Below are positions 47,410 through 58,952 of a stretch of 64,000 nt of DNA, piece after piece (the first letter of the stretch is position 1; each line of letters begins with the position of its first letter). The translations under genes were made by a program, and so were the position numbers. The notes beneath the pieces are model-generated. The model saw only the letters and a program-made list of their open reading frames with translations, was not told the origin of the DNA and made no database searches. The DNA comes from Podocnemis expansa (lineage: Eukaryota > Chordata > Testudines > Podocnemididae). The DNA lies in NCBI GenBank assembly GCA_007922195.1, contig ML681997.1, forward strand, positions 9,238,578 to 9,302,577, read 5' to 3'.

Positions 47410-48000
47410 AACTAAACTATGAGTATTTAATATCATGGCAAAGTCCGTTTTATATGATGTTGAGACTTGGTCACCAATAAAACCTTACTGTCTAAAAATC
47501 AGCTTTTCCTAAACAGGTGCCTTAGGCAAATCTGAATAGCAGTTGGCCAGAAAAAAAATCACAGAGAACTCTGGAAGAGGATGACACATAAACTGATAGG
47601 TCAGCAAATTCTAAGTAGGATATATGTGAAAGAAAGACCTGAAAAGTGTTACGTAAGACAAGTGTTGGACTGGAATTCCCAGGGAAAGATATGACTAGAT
47701 AGACAAAAAAATAACATGAAAGTGTACTTGAAGCCAAATTGAAAGCTCAGACCGCAGCAGTGGGCAATGGTGAAGGCAGTGGTGAAGGCTGTCTGTTCCA
47801 TGCAGAAGAGAAAGTGCCTAGAGATGCTAGTCGGGGAACACTGACCAACTGTTCTGGGCACTGTCCCTTGCCCCAGAGCCTGTTTATAGTCTTAATTAGC
47901 TTTGTAAATGACACTGGCTGGACACATGGCTGGGGTTGCTGTTCCACTGGTCCTGCACCACCAGGGAATTCATTCTGTTTTGACTGGGGTAATCACCTGG

Positions 48001-48428
48001 CCTGTGTCTGTACTAGAGGCTCTGTCAAGTCGACTTAACAAGGTTAACGTTAAGTCAGCTTAAAGTCAACCTTATTAAGTCGATTTAAAGAGTCAACATT
48101 GAAAACTCATGTTGACTGTATGCGTCCACGCTGGCAGGTGCTAGGTCAACAGAGAAGAGGTGTGTTGTGGTAGCTGTCCCACATTGCACTGGAGGAGTGC
48201 CGCCTGGAGGCCAATTAGGTCGATTTAAGGGCTTTCATTGTCTACATTGGCATAAGTCAACTTGATAAGGTCAAGTTAAGTCTTAACTTGACCTTAAGAA
48301 GTGGTGTTATTAAGATGACTTAAGGAAGCGCTTAAGTCAACTTAATAAAAGCTAGTGTGGCCGCAGGAGTTTGTAGGTCGACTTTACCTACCTTAAATCG
48401 ACCTAAGGCTCCAGTGTAGATGTACCCC
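48001..48428. mobile_element. MITE made of repeated TTAAGTCGACTTAA-like palindromes
   Basis: The left end CCTGTGTCTGTACTAGAGG and right end 'ccagtgtagatgtaccccca' are imperfect inverted repeats. The interior contains about ten versions of TTAAGTC(G/A)ACTTAA in both orientations around a unique middle (48115-48215). No coding capacity. Confidence 0.7.
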
Positions 48429-49463
48429 CAGTGAGAAGAATGTCAGGTTTCATGGCTTCTGTATGCCCACTGAGCCATATTCTAAGGGCTGCAGGAAAAG
48501 TCAGCCTTTGCCCTGTGAAATACATCTTTCCCCTTGGTGCTTGGCATGATTCAGGAATAGTTTCGAAAAAATTGAGGTGAAAGAAAGGTGAGGTTTCAGA
48601 TTAATGTCTTGTCCTAGTTAGGCTGTAGTAAAGTTCACACAAAAGACGCTGATGATTTATAAAAGCATAAAAATGGACATAGAGGTCAGACCAATAGTCT
48701 GTCTAGCCCAGTATCCTGTTTTCAGGCGGTGGCCAATGCCAGGTGCTTTAGACAGAATGAGCAGAACGGTAATCATCAAGTGATCCATCCTGTCAACCAT
48801 TCCCAGCCTCTGGCAAGCAGCAACCCTTGCCTATTTTGGCTGATAGCAATTGATGAACCTATCTCCCATGAACTTATCTACATCTTTTTTGAACCCCATT
48901 ATAAGCTTGTTCATAACAACATTTTCTGGCAAAGAATTCCACAGGTTGACTGTGTGTTGTGTGAAGAAATATGTCTGTTTGTTCATTTTCAACCCGCTAC
49001 CTATTAATTTCATTTACTGACTCCTAGTTGTTGTGTTATGAGGAGTAAATAACACTATCTTATTTACTGTCTCCACACCAGTCAATATTTTGTATCTCCC
49101 CCTAGTCATCTTTTTACTAAGTTGAAAAGGCGGAGTCTTTCTTATCTCTCCATACTCCTAATAATTTTTGTTGCCTTTTTCTGTACCTTTTCCAATTTCA
49201 ATGCATCTTTTTTGAGATGGGGCGAGCAGACCTGCATGCAATATTCAAGATGTGGGTGTACCATGGCATTATAAATAGGCAATACAATATATTCTGTCTG
49301 TTTCTTTTCCTAATGATTCCCACCATTCTGTTAGCTTTTTTTGACTGCTGCTGCACGTTGAATGAATGTTTTCAGAAAAGTATCCACAATGACTGCACAA
49401 TCTCTTTCTTGAGTGGTGACAGCTAATTTATACTCCATCATTTTATATGTATAGTTGGGATTA

Positions 49464-50083
49464 CCATATACATTTGTGTATAAATTGAGATTTTTATGCC
49501 TGAAAATTGCCTTTAAAACAGGCACTCGGCTTATACATGGGTCAGACCAGCACAGCAGCCCCAGCTCAGGAGTTTTAAGTCTCCAACCCTTAGCATGCAC
49601 TGAGCATGCTCCGGGCTGGAGCTCCAGCATGTGGCCAGAGCGGTCATGTTGGAGAGTCGGCCTGGGCTGGGGTTAAAGCAAGGACCGGGACCCTGGTATC
49701 TGGAGTGGCCAGGTAAGGGGGCCTGGGGGGGAGGGGTTGGCCTGGGGGAGCCAGCATCAGGGTCCAGGTGTTGGGGGGTGGGGTTCGGAGGCCTGGGGAA
49801 AAGTGGCAGCAGGGTTTGGGGGGTGTTCGGGAGGTGAGGAAAAAGCAATGGTAGGGATTGGGGGGGTGTTGGGGAGGCTGCGGAAAAGCAGTAGCAGGGG
49901 TTTGGGGGCTAGAGAGGGTATTGGGGACTCTGGGGGAAGCCAGTGGTGCAGGGTGGGGGGCTTTGGGGCTGATGCCACGAGTGGACCTCAACTTATACAT
50001 GGGCCACCCATTTTTTACTATTTTTGGGGCCTAGAATCGGGGGTGGCTTATATGCAGATCGATTTATCTGTGAATATGTACAG
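49464..50083. mobile_element. Tc1/mariner-superfamily (Tigger/pogo-like) non-autonomous element
   Basis: Inserted in the reversed CR1. Flanked by TA at 49462-49463 and 50084-50085. CR1 sequence reads cleanly from 'cccaactatacatataaaa' on one side to 'cacattgggaaaaca' on the other (minus strand). The ends, CCATATACATTTGTGTATAA and 'tttatctgtgaatatgtacag', are imperfect inverted repeats. The phrases 'ggcttatacatgg' and 'caacttatacatgg' sit symmetrically. Superfamily inferred from the TA target. Confidence 0.7.
49785..49920 (+). repeat. G-rich degenerate tandem repeat, about 44-bp unit, three copies
   Basis: Units begin near 49787 (ggaggcctggggaaaagtgg), 49831 (gaggtgaggaaaaagcaa) and 49875 (gaggctgcggaaaagcag), each continuing into a 'gcagggtttgggggg'-like G run. 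Several G runs of four or more suggest quadruplex potential. Confidence 0.65.
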
Positions 50084-51430
50084 TATGTTTTCCCAATGTG
50101 CATTACTTTGTATTTGTCAACATTGAATTTCATCTGCTATTTTGTTGCCGAGTAACCTAGTTTTGTAAGATCCCTTCATAACTCTTCACAGTCTGCTTTG
50201 GACTTGACTAGCTTCAGTTGTTTTGTGTCATCTGCAAATTTTGCCACCTTGCTGTTTACCTCTTTCTCCAGATCTTTTATGAGTATGTTGAACAGTCCTG
50301 GTTCCAATGCAGACCCCTGGGGAGCATCATTATTTATGTCTCTCCAGTTTGAAAACTGACCATGTATTCCTACCTTTGTTTCCCATCTCATATTTTCTTA
50401 CTGATCCAGGAAAGCACCTTCCTGGTTGTTTAGCAGCCTTTCTGCTTCTAATATTGCTGTTACGTCTTGAATTTTGGGTTAGCTACTCTTCAGATTCTTT
50501 TTGGCATTCCTAAATTATGCTTTTATTCTCAGAGTTTGTGCTCCTTTCTGTTTTCCTCAGTAGGATTCATCTTTCACTTTTTAAAGGATGTCTTTTTGCT
50601 TCTAACTGCTTCTTCTGCTTTGTTGTTTAGCCATGGTGGCTTTTTTTTGGTCCTCTTAGTCTGTTTTTTATCTCAGGGTATACATTTCAATTGAGCCTCT
50701 GTTTTGGTGTCTAAAAAGTTCCATGCAGCTTGCACAGATTTCGCTTTTGGCAGTTTACCTTTCAGTTTCTGTTTAACTTCTTTGTTTTTGTGTGGTTCCC
50801 CTTCCTGAAATTAAATTCTGTTGTGGTGGGCTGCTTTGGTGTCCCCTCCCCTCCACAGGTATGTTAAATTTTATTATTTTATGGTCACTGTTACCAAGCA
50901 GTTCAGCTATATTCACCTCTTGGACCAGATGCTGCGCTCCGCTTAGGGCTAAATCAAGGATTGCCTCTTCTCTTGTGGGTTCCAGGACTAACTGCTCTAA
51001 AAAGCAGCCCTTTCAGGTGTACAGAAACTTTATCTTTTCCTCTCATCCTGAAATGACATGTATCCAGTCAATATGGGGAGCTGAAATCACTCATTATTGA
51101 GTTTTTTATTTTTATAGCCTCTCTAATCTCACTGAGCATTTCAGTCACTATCGCCCAGTCAGGTGGCTGATAGTATAGCTATATTCTTATTATGCAAACA
51201 TGGATAAACAGCCATAAAAATTAGTGGTGCAGTTTGGTTCATTTACAGTTTTTACTTCATTTGACTCTCCACTTTGTTTTATACATAGTGCCACCCTTCC
51301 CCCCCACCAGTGTGACTTCTGCCCCCCGATATATTTTGTAGCCTGGAATTACTGTGTCCCACTGATTATAGAAGCTGAGGAATTGGCACAGCACATTTCT
51401 AGTTGCCAGGTGCTTAGAGACATGGACTAG

Positions 51431-51801
51431 CTTTTAGCTATCACTGTTTACTGGGATGGCTGTCCCTTGGCTTGAAGCAAAGGTTCATTTGGCAGATAAA
51501 GTTCCCAAGGCAGGATATTTGTTTGATCTGCTGAATGAGTTAGAGCTGCAAGGCAAGGAGCTATCTAGTCTCTTTTTTGTTACAGTTTTTTATCTAAGGG
51601 GATCAGACTTCTATTTTTGGTGTGAAAAATACTTTAAAAATGTTTTTGAAAGAAATAACCACTGACTCCAGAGCAATAAGAGGAAAGTAATGGAGAATGC
51701 AGCGCTAGACAGTCCACCCACCTGCACTAAATGCACTACACAGGGCAGTGCTAACCATGTCAGAATGAATGAAGTCCACTTATATCTTCCTGTGTGATTC
51801 A
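51431..51801. other. Unassigned stretch
   Basis: May include the eroded 5' edge of the reversed CR1; no clear boundary. Confidence 0.3.
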
Positions 51802-52188
51802 CAGCCAAGGCCATGCCTAGGAGGGTGCAGAGTCTGGGGCCAGTCGGCTTGTGGGGGCTCCTGCCACCCTCTAATGCCAGGGGAGGGCAAGCAGGCCAGC
51901 CCAGAAGCTGGGCCCCGCACTCCCGTCCCTTTCCTGAGCCAGCCACTCTGCCCCTGGTGGCAAGAAGGGCCAGCCCAGGGGCCAGGCTCCACTCTTCTGC
52001 CTCGCCTCTGGACCAGCCTTTCCCTCCCCAGGTGCAGGGAGGGCCGGTCCAGAGCAGAGGCCGGGTTCCCCACCCCTATTCCTGCCCCACTGCCTTCTGC
52101 TTTGTCCTCACAGCGGGACAGCGTGGGACCCAAAGAACCGTGCGGCCAGGTCGGTCTCCCCTCTCGCCCTCCCCTAAGGACAGCCCTG
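51802..52188. mobile_element. hAT-like GC-rich element, relative of 45187
   Basis: The right end 'ccctaaggacagccctg' pairs imperfectly with the left 'cagccaaggccatgcctagg'. The shared opening with 45187 is 'gggcctggggccaactggct' there and 'agtctggggccagtcggct' here. No target duplication is visible. Open frames on both strands reflect GC content. Confidence 0.5.
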
Positions 52189-52281
52189 TCCACACCTTCA
52201 GGTGGGCCAGCTACCACCCCTAAGCTCAACTGCTGTGAATGCGACAATCGTATGCTCACACAGTGTCAACAGACACTTGTC

Positions 52282-52545
52282 CCTCACAAGCTCCAACGGG
52301 GCAGCCCTGTTAGTCTTGTCCAGAAAAACAAACAATGAGTCTGGTGGCCCTTTTAAAGACTAACAAATTTGTTTATTGCATGAGATTTCATGGGAGAAAA
52401 TATCACTTCATTAGATGCTTGAAGATATGGAAGTTATAGTTCAAGCATCTGATGAGGTGAGATTTTCTCCCACGAAAGCTCAAGTGATAAATAAATTTGT
52501 TAGTCTTTGAAAGGGCCACAGGACTTCTTGCTTGTTGTCCCTCAC
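52282..52545. mobile_element. Palindromic Penelope-tail repeat
   Basis: The left border 'ggggcagccctgttagtc' precedes an arm 'gagtctggtggcccttttaa', which pairs with the right arm 'gtctttgaaagggccacagga'. The spacer (about 52410-52440) contains 'gaagatatggaagttatagt'. Both arms carry a GGCCC variant near the outer end. Confidence 0.83.
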
Positions 52546-54545
52546 AGGCATTCTGCCCCATCAGGCATCAGAGTTGGCTCTGGGCAGAACATCATAGTGG
52601 TGCCTAATGTGTCTGGGGGCTTCTGCGCTCTCCAAGTGATAGTAGGAGAACTAAGTTCTAGGGTGACCAGATCCCAGGTGTGAAAAATCAGAACTGTGGA
52701 TGCAATTGGCTCATGTGTCACAATAATGGAAGGACAAATGCTGTCCTGTGAGACAAAAGCACCACTGACATCAACGGACTGGGTTTTCCCAATGCAGAAT
52801 GAAGTATGGACTTGGGATTTGGCTTCTGGTTCCAGTTTGGATTCCAGTTCTTTGTTCCTCTGTTCCCTTACTTAGGATAGGGGCAGGAAGAAGGCCAGTT
52901 GGCTTTCAACTACTTGTGTGCTCCCTGGATTCTCAGGACAGTCATTTGATGGTTGGTGTAAGCCAGCAGTCTGGAGTCCACGGGCAGCCAGGAGTTGCAG
53001 GCACACAGTGTGCTTAAATTAGTCTTCTTGCTTTCTCTGCACTTGTCCTGTGCCAATGGTCAGGAGTGGAAGTGTCTAAGAGCCTTTACCCTATCTTGTC
53101 AATAATGATTGAGTATGGCCTTGATAGTACTGTGCTGGAGAAATAGTATTGAACGTGGGTGTACATAGCACAGTTCATCTCCCAGTTTCTCCTCCACTGA
53201 GGCACGTCACTCTTGATGAATTAAATAGTGGGCATGATCAGCAACTCATGAGTGGAATCTCTCATTTTATTTCTCACTTGTTAAGGAGCCTTGAGATGTA
53301 TTTAATTGTCCATTCAACTGTTGCCTTCAGGTCATTTGTGTATGGGCCTTCCTGTTCCTTTAGGAACTCCATTCTTACATGCTTCACAGTGTCCTGAGTG
53401 TACTTTATGTGTTGTTTCCTTTACTGTCTTATTTCTTTTCAGTAGAGGGGTCCATTTTTTGGTGAGTTTGCAGCACAAGTGGGCACTGTTCCTTATTATG
53501 AATCTAAAGAGCCTTGTTCCATGCTCACTGTTAAATCTTTGCAAGTATGAAATACAGTGACTGCATTGGTTTGGTGCCCTCATGTACCTTTGAAACTTCG
53601 CTTCACTATTAATCAATGACTTCTTGCACTTGGGTTTGTACATGTGGTGTGCTCCGCGATGAACAATTTCCAGCATAACTAAAATGACAGTGGTATACGT
53701 CACTGCTATATTAGATACTGGCAAAGACTGTGGAGTTCTTTTAAAATGGTGATGGCACTTTAAAAGTAAGTTGAAAAGGAAACACGCCAATCATTAGTAC
53801 AGCTGCCATCACACCAGGTGCGCAGTGGATTTGTTTCAGATTTGAACAATAGCTTTAATGATGGTAGGTATTTAAATGCTAATGGTAAGATCAAAATGTA
53901 TTGGGAGGTGAACATCAACAAATTCTGAAATGAAATTTAAAGTCTAGTGAGATTTAGAAAAACTTGTCCTCTCTCTAACTATCCAAATGCATTAAATAAG
54001 GAGATTTGAAATTTGTTTTGGCATAATGTTATCGAGTTATGCATACAGATTATGGCCAGATCCCACAACACAAAAGGCAACTGCTAGCATTGGTAAAAAG
54101 GTACAAGCTGGGTAGTGCAGGCACAAATATAAAGGTATAGGAAGGGGAATAAGCTATATGGACATACGGCTTCTTTGTACCAAAATACCCATGTCTTCAT
54201 GAGATGTTCTATGGCTATAACTATCTGTAAAAAGTCATTCCCCTATACAACTGTCAAGGGCAGGCCCAGGCTTTAGTCAGTGAGTCATTTCCATTCTCAC
54301 AAATAATCATTCCCATGACAGGGCTGTGTAGCTGTTAGTTATGAGCAAGAGTTCTGCTGAGCAAGGAATTTTTCTCCTCTACTTCCATGGAAAACAGGAA
54401 TGGTGGCTGGAGTGTATTCTCCATTTGTGCAGCACAATCTGGTCCTTGCTGCAGAGTGTAGGAGGGCTGAAAAGAGTGGGATTTTTCCTTCCAGTTGCGA
54501 TAGGAGAGAGAGAGAACCAACACAGTATACTTTTGTGCAGAATTG
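52546..54545. other. Unassigned stretch of about 2 kb
   Basis: No recognised exon or repeat. The 152-codon minus frame at 53790-53332 has no motif I recognise; its composition gives no reason to call it a gene. Confidence 0.45.
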
Positions 54546-56180
54546 TTATAGAATCATAGAAACTGGAATGGACCATGAGAGGTCATCAAATCCAGTCCCC
54601 TACACTCATGGCAGGACCAGGTACCCTCTTATACCGTCCTCAACAGGTCAGGTGTTTGTTTGACTTGCTCTTAAAAACTTCCAAGGATGGAGATTCCACA
54701 ACCTGCCTTGACAACTTATTCCAGTGGTTAATCACCCTGACAGTTACAAATTTTTCCTAATGTTCAGTCTAAACCTCCCTTGTCATAATTTAAGCCCAAG
54801 GCTTCTTGTCCTGTCACCAGTGGTTAAGGAGAATAATTTTTCTCTCTCTTCCTCGTAACAACCTTTTAGGTACTTGAAAACTTTTTTCATGTCCCTTCTC
54901 AGTTTCCCCATTTCCAGACTAAACAAACCCAGCTTTTCCAGTCTTCCCTCATAAGTCGAGTGTTCTAGACCTTTAATCATTTTTGTTGCTCTTCTCTAGA
55001 CCTTCTCCAATATGTCCACATCTTTCCTGAAATAGGATGCCCAGAACTGGACACAATGTTCCAATTGAGGCCTTATCAGTGTGGAGAAGAGCAAAAGAAT
55101 TACTTCTCATGTCTTACTTACAATACTCCTGTTAATACATCCCAGAACGATGTCTGCTTTATTTACAACTGTGTTACACTATTGACTCGTATTTAGTTTG
55201 TGGTCCACTATGACACCCAGGTCCCTTTCTGTAGTACTCTTTCCTAGGCAATTATTGTCTATTTTGTATATGTGCAATGGATTGTTTTTTTCCTAAGGGA
55301 ATTACTTTGCATTTTTCTTTATTGAACTTTGTCCTGTTTACCTCAAACCGTTTTACCAGTTTGCCCAAATAATTTTTGAATTGTGTTCCTGTCCTCCAAA
55401 GTTCTTGGAACCCCTCCCAGCTTGGTATCAACTGCAAACTTTATAAGTGTACTCTCTTAGCCATCATCTAAATCACTGATGAAAATGTGGAACAGAACAG
55501 CACCCAGATCTGATCCCTGCAGTACCCCACTTGTTATACCCTTCCAGCATGACTGTGGACCATTGGTAACTACTCTCTGGGGGCAGTTATCCAACTAGTT
55601 GTGCACTCACCTTATAGTAGCTCCATCTAGATTGTATTTTCCTAGTTTGTTAATGAGAAGGTGATGCGGGACTGTATCAAAAGCCTTACTAAAGTCTAGA
55701 TACAGCCCATCTACCTCTTCCTCTGTATCTACAAGGCTTGTGACCCCATCATAGAAAGCTATCAGTTTGGTTTGATATGATTTGTTCTTGACAAATCCAT
55801 GCTGACTATCATGTATCACCTTATTCTTTTCTAGAATCTTGCTAATTGATTCCTTAATTATTTGCTCCATTGTTTTTCCTGGTACAGAGGTTAAGCTGAC
55901 TGGTCTATAATTCCCTGGGTTATCCTTATTTCCCTTTTTATAGATGGGCACTATATTTGCTCTTTTCCAGTCCTCTGGGACTTCTCCAGTCTTCCATGAT
56001 TTTTCAAAGATAAGAGCCAATGGCTCAGATATCTTCTGGGTCAGCTTGTTCTTTCCCTTTTTAGATCCTATCCCATTTTTACTGCCCTCCCCTACATCAG
56101 GCATCCGATCACCACCAATCTATGTGGTGAAGACTGAAACAAAGAATTTATGTAGTTCCTCTGTAGAAATGCTGAACTCT
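54546..56180 (-). mobile_element. CR1 LINE, minus strand, with the best-preserved RT in the window
   Basis: The 3' end near 54546 reads 'atgattctat' on the minus strand, the usual short CR1 3' repeat. The 165-residue open piece 56104-55607 gives a long stretch of RT: SEPLALIFEKSWKTGEVPED, WKRANIVPIYKKG, NPGNYRPVSLTSVPGK, HDSQHGFVKNKS, then LYLDFSKAFDTVPHHLL. Downstream the 'FADD' region is damaged (near 55440), then LVKRFEVNRTKFNKEKCKV (55437-55252 frame) and STYEGRLEKLGLFSLEMGKL (54980-54783 frame) complete the C-terminal half. It is 5' truncated within the linker. The same CR1 lineage as the plus-strand copy at 20297, judged by shared box wording. Confidence 0.92.
55607..56104 (-). pseudogene. 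CR1 reverse-transcriptase fragment, 165 codons open
   Basis: Uninterrupted RT domain N-terminal half covering fingers and palm up to the first catalytic Asp (LDFSKAFD, near residues 137-144 of the frame). Its openness suggests that this copy is relatively young or fortunate; the frame breaks after 55607 before the FADD motif. The Met at 56104 is internal to the linker and not the original start. Confidence 0.9.
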
Positions 56181-58144
56181 GCTGCCTTATGGGCTATACC
56201 TAAGGAGAAGAGCCCAACTGCTCTGTATCGTCATTGCCTGTGGGAGAGTTCCTCTGTGAATTCATGTTGGCCTGTCAGCATTAATCTCACCCACTGGTTC
56301 TGCTTCACACTGTCTGATTTTCTCAGTGTGAGGAGGAAGGGTCCCAGTATGGATGAAGAGTCAATGGTTTCACAGGGAGAGCTGTGTTATTTAGGGGTGG
56401 GGAAGTTGGAGCATGGGGTCCAATCTCCTGAGATCTGCATGCTGTGTAGCCACGGGGCCTGTCACTCTTCCCTCTTCACAAGCCCTCCTCTTTCCCTCTA
56501 TCTTCAGTGAGGCTAGGGTTCTGCAGATTTAGGCTGGTAGTGTGACTTTCCACTCTTTGGGGGTATTTCTTTTTTAAGAAGGAAAGGATGATGTAGCCTT
56601 TTCAGTGAAGTAATTATATGGCATCCAAAGGCCTATGGTGCTTTAGACTGTGACATGTCTTTGTCCCAACATCAGGGCAAGCAGGTTCTAAATGATGTTC
56701 CTTTGAACTCAGCCATGTTCAATTAGCTAATTGCTGCTTGTAGGAGAAGATATGGTGTGAGAATGTGCCAAGAAGTTTGCCTAGCTTTAAAATAAAAAAA
56801 GCAAGTGCAATAAATAAAAAGGCTGAGGTTTTTTATGGCTTATGGCTTTTGGGAGATCCATGCTTTAGTGTAGCTTTAAAGAGAAAAATTAAAGATTAGT
56901 CTGTAAGAGCTTCATTTAAACATTACAAAGACACCTTGGCAACAGACTTTTTATAGACGTTTGAAAGTGAACTTGACTTCCTGAGCACCAATTGGCTGCT
57001 ATGTTCACTGAACCCATGAAAAGGATCGCACTGTTCCATTGAACTGGAAGCAAATTGTTACCAGGGCAACTGGTCTCTCTGTGATTCTCAGGTGAAAGGA
57101 TGTTTGATCTTTAAAACAGTGCAAAGGTTTATGTGAAGACTATTGTCCAGATTTTAAAAATAACAGCTTGACATTTAACAGGACTTAAAAAGAATATTTC
57201 TATAGTTTAGCGGATGGTCGACAAATAAAAAAAAAAGTTCTTTAAAATAGGTATTGAATTTCTGCAGCTTCTGCTCCAGCTTTCTTAGCACAACTGTGTA
57301 AAAACTAAAAACCAGGATGAAAAAGAAACACGCTAAGCAGACAAGGATGGGAGTTTTATTTACTTGACATTATATAACAAGGTTTCTGTGCTGCTGTTTC
57401 CATTGGTTCCTTTCAGCTTGCTGCACAAATTGAAGAACAAGATTGGCCAGGGTAAGACACTGGTGGGAAGGATGGTAGTGAGTAAATCTACAAAATGCAA
57501 GAGTGTTGGATTTGATTACTTAAATATTTCTCCAGAGCACTCCTGGTTGTGACAATCCTGATGAATAATAGAGCTGAACTTACGCTCACAACTCCCATTG
57601 AGTTCAGCTGCAACTTCTGCAGATCGGACCCCAAGATTTCAACTCAGGCACCCAGTAAACAAGGAACCCACAATTAGTGACCACCTGTGAAAAGTCTGGC
57701 TTTGAGGGAATTGCTTAGTATCCCATAGTAACTGTGTGTTAACAGACAGGATAGATTCTAAATGCTGCCTTGGCCCTGAGACAGTCATTTCTCTTCCTGT
57801 AATCTCCTGATCCTGTCACGCTGCACCTTGCAATTTTTGCAACAAATAAAGCACTGGTCATACGGGCTACATCTTCCTTTGCCACATCAGCCTGATTCAT
57901 CCCTGAGCATGTCCATCCTGTGCATTGAATGCATTTAGCTAGTCTTAACTTTTTTGAATGCTTGATTATGGACCCTTAGTATTTTTAACATAGTTCTTAT
58001 GTGTAGTTTAGATTTAAAAAAAAAATAGATAAATGGACCTCCCACTCAAAAAATTCCATCATGAGGCATGTTAATACCCACATAGTTTACCAGCAAGGTT
58101 AGAACCTTTAGATCCATTGCACAGACCTCTGCCACTTGTACCTG
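56181..58144. other. Unassigned stretch of about 2 kb
   Basis: No recognised exon, RNA gene or repeat boundary. Confidence 0.45.
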
Positions 58145-58149
58145 GTGGA

Positions 58150-58943
58150 TGTGGTACATCGGGCAGAGTGCGGTTAGGCAAGTCAGGCAAGATGTGTTCT
58201 TATCAGTGTTCTGTGTCCGGCGCTGATATCAGTTTGGTTGCGTATGTGAATGCGTGCATGGGTAAACTGAGACAACACTCACGATCGAGGAAACCAATAC
58301 GACCACAGATCTTTGTAGAAATGAAGGTGCCAGGCTAGGCTTTATTGCAACATAGCATTGTGGCAAACAATCCACATTGACAGATTTGTTGGCAGCATTG
58401 GTGCTCTCAATGCATTGGAACAGCTCAACTGACAGCAGGACTGGCTGTTACCCTCTTGGCTGCACGAAGTTTGGGCTCTGGGGCTCCTACTTTTATACCT
58501 TATCTGAATTGACTTGTACATCCCTCCTTTGATGCCACCCCTTAATTTGATAGGTCCCTGGTTACCTCAATTGTCCTATGCATCCCTCCTTTGATGCCAC
58601 CCCTTAATTTGATAGGTCCCTGGGCATCACCATCCATCAAGGTGTCATGACTTGGCCAAACCTCTTTTTTGTACAGGTCACTTCAACCCAGCATACCTCC
58701 TTATCTCTTTTAGCATGAGACCAGACTAGCACCACCTTTCTCCAATTCCTTATTCAAGTACATTCTCATCTTTGTCTTAGTACTTTCTCATATTTAGCTT
58801 ATGCCAGTTTCAATGAGGTTATCATGGTCCCATGCTCTACGTGCATGCCATTCAGGCCCACTTTATAAGATTCCTTCGCTAGGCCTTCAGCCAATACCTA
58901 GGCGCTTCTACTTATCTTACTTAACCTTTTACTTTCTCCTACA
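58150..58943 (-). mobile_element. Solo LTR with 5-bp target duplication
   Basis: The block starts TGTGGTACATCGG and ends TTTCTCCTACA (TGT...ACA), flanked by GTGGA at 58145-58149 and 58944-58948. On the minus strand it has the usual LTR signals in order: a TATA box in AGGTATAAAAGTAGG (about 58500-58486), then AATAAAGCC (near 58340) as polyadenylation signal, then a U5-like segment. No internal genes accompany it, so the provirus was removed by LTR-LTR recombination. A 5-bp duplication fits ERV-L-like, some other ERV, or Gypsy LTRs; I cannot choose. A 62-bp tandem duplication sits inside. Confidence 0.88.
58521..58625. repeat. Tandem duplication, 62-bp period, inside the LTR
   Basis: 'tccctcctttgatgccaccc' begins at 58521 and again at 58583, continuing identically to 'gataggtccctgg'. 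It lies upstream of the TATA box on the LTR's own strand, in U3, where duplicated enhancer-like segments are common. Confidence 0.9.
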
Positions 58944-58952
58944 GTGGAAATG

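Larger units (their letters stand above)
45655..47840 (+). mobile_element. RTE-like non-LTR retrotransposon relic, interrupted by two hATs
   Basis: The plus-strand reading gives an RT unlike the CR1s of this window. The fingers segment has KASSPDNFPIQVF (about 46035-46073). YVDF...SKAFD with a two-residue insertion lies near 46419-46455, followed by GTILWKLLHVSGI. RQECLKSLLIY (about 46602-46636) corresponds to the RQGCxLSPLLF box. The catalytic FADD appears as LADH (46894-46905), so the second Asp is lost. SKINTEK follows, then FTYLG-like and 'SVLLYDVETW'-like segments, and a C-terminal 'LDWNSQGK' basic tail (about 47668-47691). This C-terminus (WNxQGKRxxGRPxxTW in intact relatives) is typical of RTE-type elements. 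Stops and frameshifts are frequent. hATs interrupt it at 46639-46796 and 47220-47409. Clade assignment is from recalled motif patterns; the 5' part is very decayed. Confidence 0.72.
48662..51430 (-). mobile_element. CR1 LINE, minus strand, with intact 3' end and a TA-flanked insertion
   Basis: The minus-strand 3' end, 'caggatactgggctagacag', lies near 48700. Upstream the C-terminal ORF2 reads as NKQTYFFTQHTVNLWNSLPE (49013-48831 frame). The RT core (50391-50176) has SNWRDINNDAPQGS and KFADDTKQLK, with the FADD box intact. Further upstream (about 50560-50780) is the linker with KVKQKLKG- and KPPWLNNKAEEA-like readings, then the SDH end of the endonuclease near 50880. The N-terminal RT part with the FQKAFD box is absent, so there is an internal deletion near 50400-50500. 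The 5' boundary is approximate. A 620-bp DNA transposon sits at 49464-50083. Confidence 0.87.

Noticed and set aside
51769..52338. A 189-codon plus frame and overlapping frames.
   Set aside because: The interval is a GC-rich hAT-like element followed by a Penelope tail; the frame crosses the element border, so it is not a gene.
53332..53790. A 152-codon minus-strand frame.
   Set aside because: No recognisable domain and no splice or promoter context; a frame of this length is expected occasionally in 64 kb.
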